Assembly: GCA_963778025.1 (NCBI GenBank)
Contig: CAVZTA010000008.1
Coordinates: forward strand, 124,001-188,000
Source: CAVZTA01 sp963778025
Lineage (GTDB): Bacteria > Chloroflexota > Limnocylindria > Limnocylindrales > CSP1-4
DNA: 64,000 nt
Direction of reading: 5' to 3'
This document shows, one piece after another, positions 61,135-64,000 of this stretch (positions within the stretch are counted from its first letter, which is position 1; each line of letters begins with the position of its first letter). The translations under genes and the position numbers were made by a program. A model generated the notes under the pieces. That model ran no database searches and was not told where the DNA came from. It saw only the letters and a program-made list of their open reading frames with translations.

Positions 61135-61629
61135 CTAGTTCGCGACGGCGGGTTCCGACGAACAGCACGCGCAGCCGCCCTCAGCCGCTCCGACGACAGC
61201 GTCCGCCGCGTCACAGCAAGGACCCTCCATGACCGCGAGCAACCGTCGGGGTCGCTCAAGGTGTCCCTGCAGTCCAGCCAACCTCGCGTCAAGGGCGTGA
61301 AGGCCGGCGATGCGGTCGGCGATCTCGGTCCGTCGCGCCTCGATCATCCGCGGTAGCTCGGCGGTCGAATCCCCGCAGTGCCCGGAGTGACACCAGCCAG
61401 CGATCCTGGCGGCGTCCTCCAGCGGGAGATCCAGGCGCCGCAGGTCGATGATCAAGCGCAGATGCTCGACGTCGGCCGGTCCGTACTCCCGGTATGCGTT
61501 GTCCCGCCGGCTCGCCCGAGGCAACCAGCCGGAGCGTTCATAGAAGCGCACGGTGTCGGTCGAGACGCCAACGGCTTCAGCGAGTTCGCCGATCCTCACG
61601 CGGCCAGCAAACCTTGGAGTGGCTCGCAT
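61135..61629 (-). CDS. MerR-family metal-responsive regulator
   Basis: A 164-aa regulator. Winged HTH RIGELAEAVGVSTDTVRFYE, RSGWLPRASRRDNAYREYGP, ADVEHLRLIIDLRRLDLPLE (residues 11-70), dimerisation helix with WCHSGHCGDS (about 79-88), and a C-terminal MEGPCCDAADAV...GGCACCSS (about 134-158). The cysteine pairs near the helix and the Cys-rich tail suggest a heavy-metal sensor of the ZntR/CadR/PbrR group. No efflux pump gene is adjacent in the window. Confidence 0.85.
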   Translation of the reverse strand: MRATPRFAGRVRIGELAEAVGVSTDTVRFYERSGWLPRASRRDNAYREYGPADVEHLRLIIDLRRLDLPLEDAARIAGWCHSGHCGDSTAELPRMIEARRTEIADRIAGLHALDARLAGLQGHLERPRRLLAVMEGPCCDAADAVVGAAEGGCACCSSEPAVAN

Positions 61630-61630
61630 G

Positions 61631-62023
61631 TCAAGGGTGCTGGCGGACTTCAGTCAACTCGTACGTGTTGCCCTCGCTGTCCTTGAACCACGCCGCCTTG
61701 GCCATGCCGAAGTCGGCCAACCCGTCGACCATCCGGACGTCCCCGAGGTCGAACTCCTCGAAGATCACGCCACGTTCGCGCAGTTCGGCCATCACCGTTT
61801 CGATGTCCTTGACCTCCCAGCCCGCGATCGTGTTCTTGGCGGTGCCCGCTGACGGCGTGGCATACAGGTATAGCCAGGTCTCGCCTGCGAAGCGGTACCA
61901 AGCGCCACCCGGGTCCTCGTGTTCAGGGAGGAGTCCCAGTCGGTCTTCGTACCAGCGGCGCGCCCGCTCGAGATCGCCAGCTGCGGCCCGGGCGCTGATC
62001 GGGAAGCGGCTCAACGTCGTCAT
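61631..62023 (-). CDS. VOC/glyoxalase-family protein
   Basis: A 130-aa single-domain protein: FPISARAAAGDLERARRWYE, DRLGLLPEHEDPGGAWYRFA, AKNTIAGWEVKDIETVMAEL, RERGVIFEEFDLGDVRMVDG and AAWFKDSEGNTYELTEV. Complete VOC fold. The start overlaps the preceding SRPBCC stop (ATGA) and its stop is 2 bp before the MerR start. Function unknown. Confidence 0.85.
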   Translation of the reverse strand: MTTLSRFPISARAAAGDLERARRWYEDRLGLLPEHEDPGGAWYRFAGETWLYLYATPSAGTAKNTIAGWEVKDIETVMAELRERGVIFEEFDLGDVRMVDGLADFGMAKAAWFKDSEGNTYELTEVRQHP

Positions 62024-62481
62024 GACATCGCCGGCGTCATGGCCGGGGCAGCCTCGACCTGTGCCTTGAGCCGCGACAATTCTCGCGCTGGCCCGGCATT
62101 GGCCTCCATCGCGACCATCGGCGACAGCAGCCGCCACACGCCGTGGAGCCGGATGTCCGCCCCATAGCTCGCCTTGGTCGACGCAGGACCAATGGGCTCG
62201 AGGTCCAGCCAGACCGTGAGATCGAACGGCGCTCCATCGATCGACTTCCAGGCGATCCGGCGTCCCGGCTCTGCCTCGGCGACCTCGAACTCCACGTCCC
62301 ACCCGAACGGGCCGAAACGCAACCGCTCGCGCCCACGCGTCCCCACCTGCGTGCCTTCGCCCCGCACGACCCGGGCGTCGGTGACAGTCATCCAATCTGG
62401 ATGTCGGACGATGTCCGCGGCAAACACCCAGACGTCTTGCGCCGACCGCTCGATCATTTGCTCCGAGACAGACGAACTCAT
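62020..62481 (-). CDS. SRPBCC-family protein
   Basis: ATG 62481 with AGGAGG 9 bp upstream. VSEQMIERSAQDVWVFAADI, VRHPDWMTVTDARVVRGEGT, GRRIAWKSIDGAPFDLTVWL, DLEPIGPASTKASYGADIRL. A complete SRPBCC domain of about 153 aa. The same frame is open from the upstream gene, so a fusion cannot be excluded, but the strong ribosome site argues for a separate protein. Confidence 0.75.
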   Translation of the reverse strand: MSSSVSEQMIERSAQDVWVFAADIVRHPDWMTVTDARVVRGEGTQVGTRGRERLRFGPFGWDVEFEVAEAEPGRRIAWKSIDGAPFDLTVWLDLEPIGPASTKASYGADIRLHGVWRLLSPMVAMEANAGPARELSRLKAQVEAAPAMTPAMS

Positions 62482-63568
62482 GCATCGAGCCTCCTTTCGC
62501 TCGACGACCGGCAGCGCGCTGGAGACGACCGTGGCAAGTCGCCCGTAAGCGGCCTCCTTCTCCCCCCGCATCCGCTGGAACGCCGTCGCATCTGCGGCCG
62601 CGGCACCTTCGTATCCCCAGCGAAGTCGGAGGCGAGTCCCGCCTTCGGTCGGCTCGAGGTCCACGGTCGCCGCGACGGGGCCCACCCCCGGGACGGCCAG
62701 CCGCCACGCCACGCGGTCGTACGGCTGCCAGTCGACGATCTCCTCGAGTGTCGCCAGCCGTCCGGTCACGCACTGCGCTGTCGTCCCGACGCCGCGGCGT
62801 CCGCCGGCGGACGTCTCCGCGATGGTGATCGGTCCCTCCCACCGCGTTCGGAGGGCGGGCGACGTCAGATGCGCCCAGATCACCGATGGGTCGGCGCCGA
62901 AGGACGCCTCGATGTCGAAGGCGAGATCGGAGTCGGCGATGTCGAGCCGGCGGGTGATGCTTTCGTCCTGCCAGCGAGCTTCGAGGTCCAGCGTGAACGT
63001 GTCGACCCGGCCGAGGTGCTCGATGTCTTCTGCACCCGCCCGGAGCTGTAGGGCATCGGTATCGAGACCAAGTTCGTCGACGGCGGCAGCGGTGAACAGC
63101 GCGAAGCCGTTCGCTCGAGCCTCGGTGGCGCCCGCGCCCTTCAGCAATCGATGGACGACGATGACATCGGAACCCGCCAGCTCGTCGCGCCCGGCGATGC
63201 GACTCCAGACGAAGGCCCCGTGGTGGACGAACACTTTGAGGTCGAGTCTCGGCGCCAGCCGACATGAGTTGCAGTCGCAGGTCGTCGCCTGGTCGATGCT
63301 GCGAAGTCGACGCCGGAAGGCGAGGTAGGCGGCTTCGATCGCGTCGAGCAGCAAGCGACCCGTCGGCGCGCCCGTCCTCGACGAACAGGAATGCCGCGTC
63401 ACCCTCGAACTTGACTAGTCGGAACGGCGGTTCCAGCCGGCCGACGATGGTCTCCAGCAGGTCGCCAGCGATGGCGGGCGCGTGCTCGATCTCGCTCCCG
63501 GAGAGGTACGCGGTGTAGCCGGTCAGATCGGCGAGGACCAGGAAGCCGGTTTCGGGTGTCGCTGCCAT
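62482..63568 (-). CDS. DUF2652/cyclase-like plus SRPBCC two-domain protein (one frame break)
   Basis: ATG 63568 gives ETGFLVLADLTGYTAYLSGS, EIEHAPAIAGDLLETIVGRL and PPFRLVKFEGDAAFLFVEDG, which resembles adenylate/guanylate cyclase-like DUF2652. After a break near 63370, LLLDAIEAAYLAFRRRLRSI, TCDCNSCRLAPRLDLKVFVH and VWSRIAGRDELAGSDVIVVH complete that domain (to about 185). An SRPBCC domain follows (DLAFDIEASFGADPSVIWAH, VTGRLATLEEIVDWQPYDRV, GGTRLRLRWGYEGAAAADAT). The LADLTGYT and FEGDAAF elements recall class III cyclase metal-binding loops. Activity is unproven. No stop separates it in frame from the next gene. Confidence 0.7.
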
Positions 63569-63585
63569 GTCGTGAAACCTAGACC

Positions 63586-63888
63586 TTGGAGCCAGTCCAA
63601 TGTCAATACCCCATCCTCGTCCTCCGGACGCGTTCGCTTCGCCCAAGCGGTCGGTCGGGGCGACATCCGGTTCGGATCCTGCTCGCTCCGATCTTCATCG
63701 CGGGGCTCAACCTCGTCGCGTTTCGCCAGACGCACGAGGTCGTTTGCCGGATGGAAGCGGAGCGTCATCGTTGGCTCGCGGCCATGGTCGGAGGCGGCTA
63801 CTCGGCGCGGACGTTCGCGCTGACTGGGATCGTCCTGTTGGTCCCTGGTATCGCTCTGGTCGTGTGGATCGTCAACGGTTCCCAGTGA
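63586..63888 (+). CDS. Small membrane protein, tentative
   Basis: An open frame of 100 aa. The last 70 residues look real: RILLAPIFIAGLNLVAFRQT and HEVVCRMEAERHRWLAAMVG, then a transmembrane segment TFALTGIVLLVPGIALVVWI. The N-terminal 30 residues are poor, so the gene may be 5'-truncated or start later. No family recognised. Confidence 0.4.
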   Translation: MEPVQCQYPILVLRTRSLRPSGRSGRHPVRILLAPIFIAGLNLVAFRQTHEVVCRMEAERHRWLAAMVGGGYSARTFALTGIVLLVPGIALVVWIVNGSQ

Positions 63889-64000
63889 CTCGCGGCGCCC
63901 GCCGTCAGCCGGCATGACGCTGGAGGCGAACTCCGCTCCGGCACGGACTGTGTACAGCGAGTCCGTCAACCGGCCGTCCGCATCGCCTCGAGACGATCCG

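Noticed and set aside
1..64000. CRISPR array, restriction-modification, toxin-antitoxin or phage genes
   Set aside because: No regularly spaced direct repeats, cas genes, methylase/endonuclease pairs, integrase or phage structural genes were seen. The Imm-5-like and XRE genes alone do not make a defence system.

Overview
This is a very GC-rich bacterial chromosome window with no rRNA and one tRNA. The gene set combines an EtfAB/acyl-CoA dehydrogenase module with a DUF224-type membrane Fe-S oxidoreductase, a MalFG-type sugar transporter, GH4, DUF4332 and TIGR01906 proteins, and an alanine-rich proteome. It fits a soil or sediment Chloroflexota lineage (Limnocylindria/Ellin6529-like), with Actinomycetota as the main alternative. 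This is inferred from gene style, not from a marker gene.

Left part (about 1-25 kb) is accessory in character: a PatB/MalY C-S lyase, cupin, ICMT-like methyltransferase, an Imm-5-like protein, a secreted double cupredoxin, a LuxR/TPR regulator, small VOC/DUF2200/ABM proteins, a rifampicin monooxygenase, a VanW protein, an ECF sigma/anti-sigma pair, a lipoprotein, a SagB-type oxidoreductase, a SAM methyltransferase and an MMPL exporter, then tRNA-Arg(CCT). Gene remnants lie between them (alpha/beta hydrolase, GAF kinase, TetR, GNAT), with a dispersed hairpin repeat of at least four copies.

Middle part (about 25-46 kb) is mostly housekeeping: GlbO globin; a glutaredoxin-CcdA-TlpA thiol-redox operon; an SDR; the nrdR-dcd-MBL operon; etfBA with an acyl-CoA dehydrogenase, and some 3 kb further on an EMO-like quinone oxidoreductase; mogA, moaC and moeA with a CBS-containing site-2 protease; and TIGR01906 and DUF4332 proteins. 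Between the phosphotransferase and the EMO-like gene lies a heavily broken XRE regulator whose promoter region is duplicated in tandem (220-bp period) around a palindromic operator.

Right part (about 45.5-64 kb): an amino-sugar or glycoside uptake locus (kinase, deacetylase, two permeases, binding protein, GntR regulator and a divergent GH4 glycosidase sharing a palindromic operator), an aromatic amino-acid decarboxylase, an RDD protein, small membrane and secreted proteins, and a MerR-VOC-SRPBCC-DUF2652 cluster.

About 25-30 single-base frame breaks occur in otherwise coherent genes, including core ones such as etfB. Most look like uncorrected indels in the sequence rather than genuine gene decay. 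Genes are therefore given over their full homologous span, with the approximate break noted. The exceptions that look like real decay are the truncated remnants and the XRE gene, which carries about five breaks.
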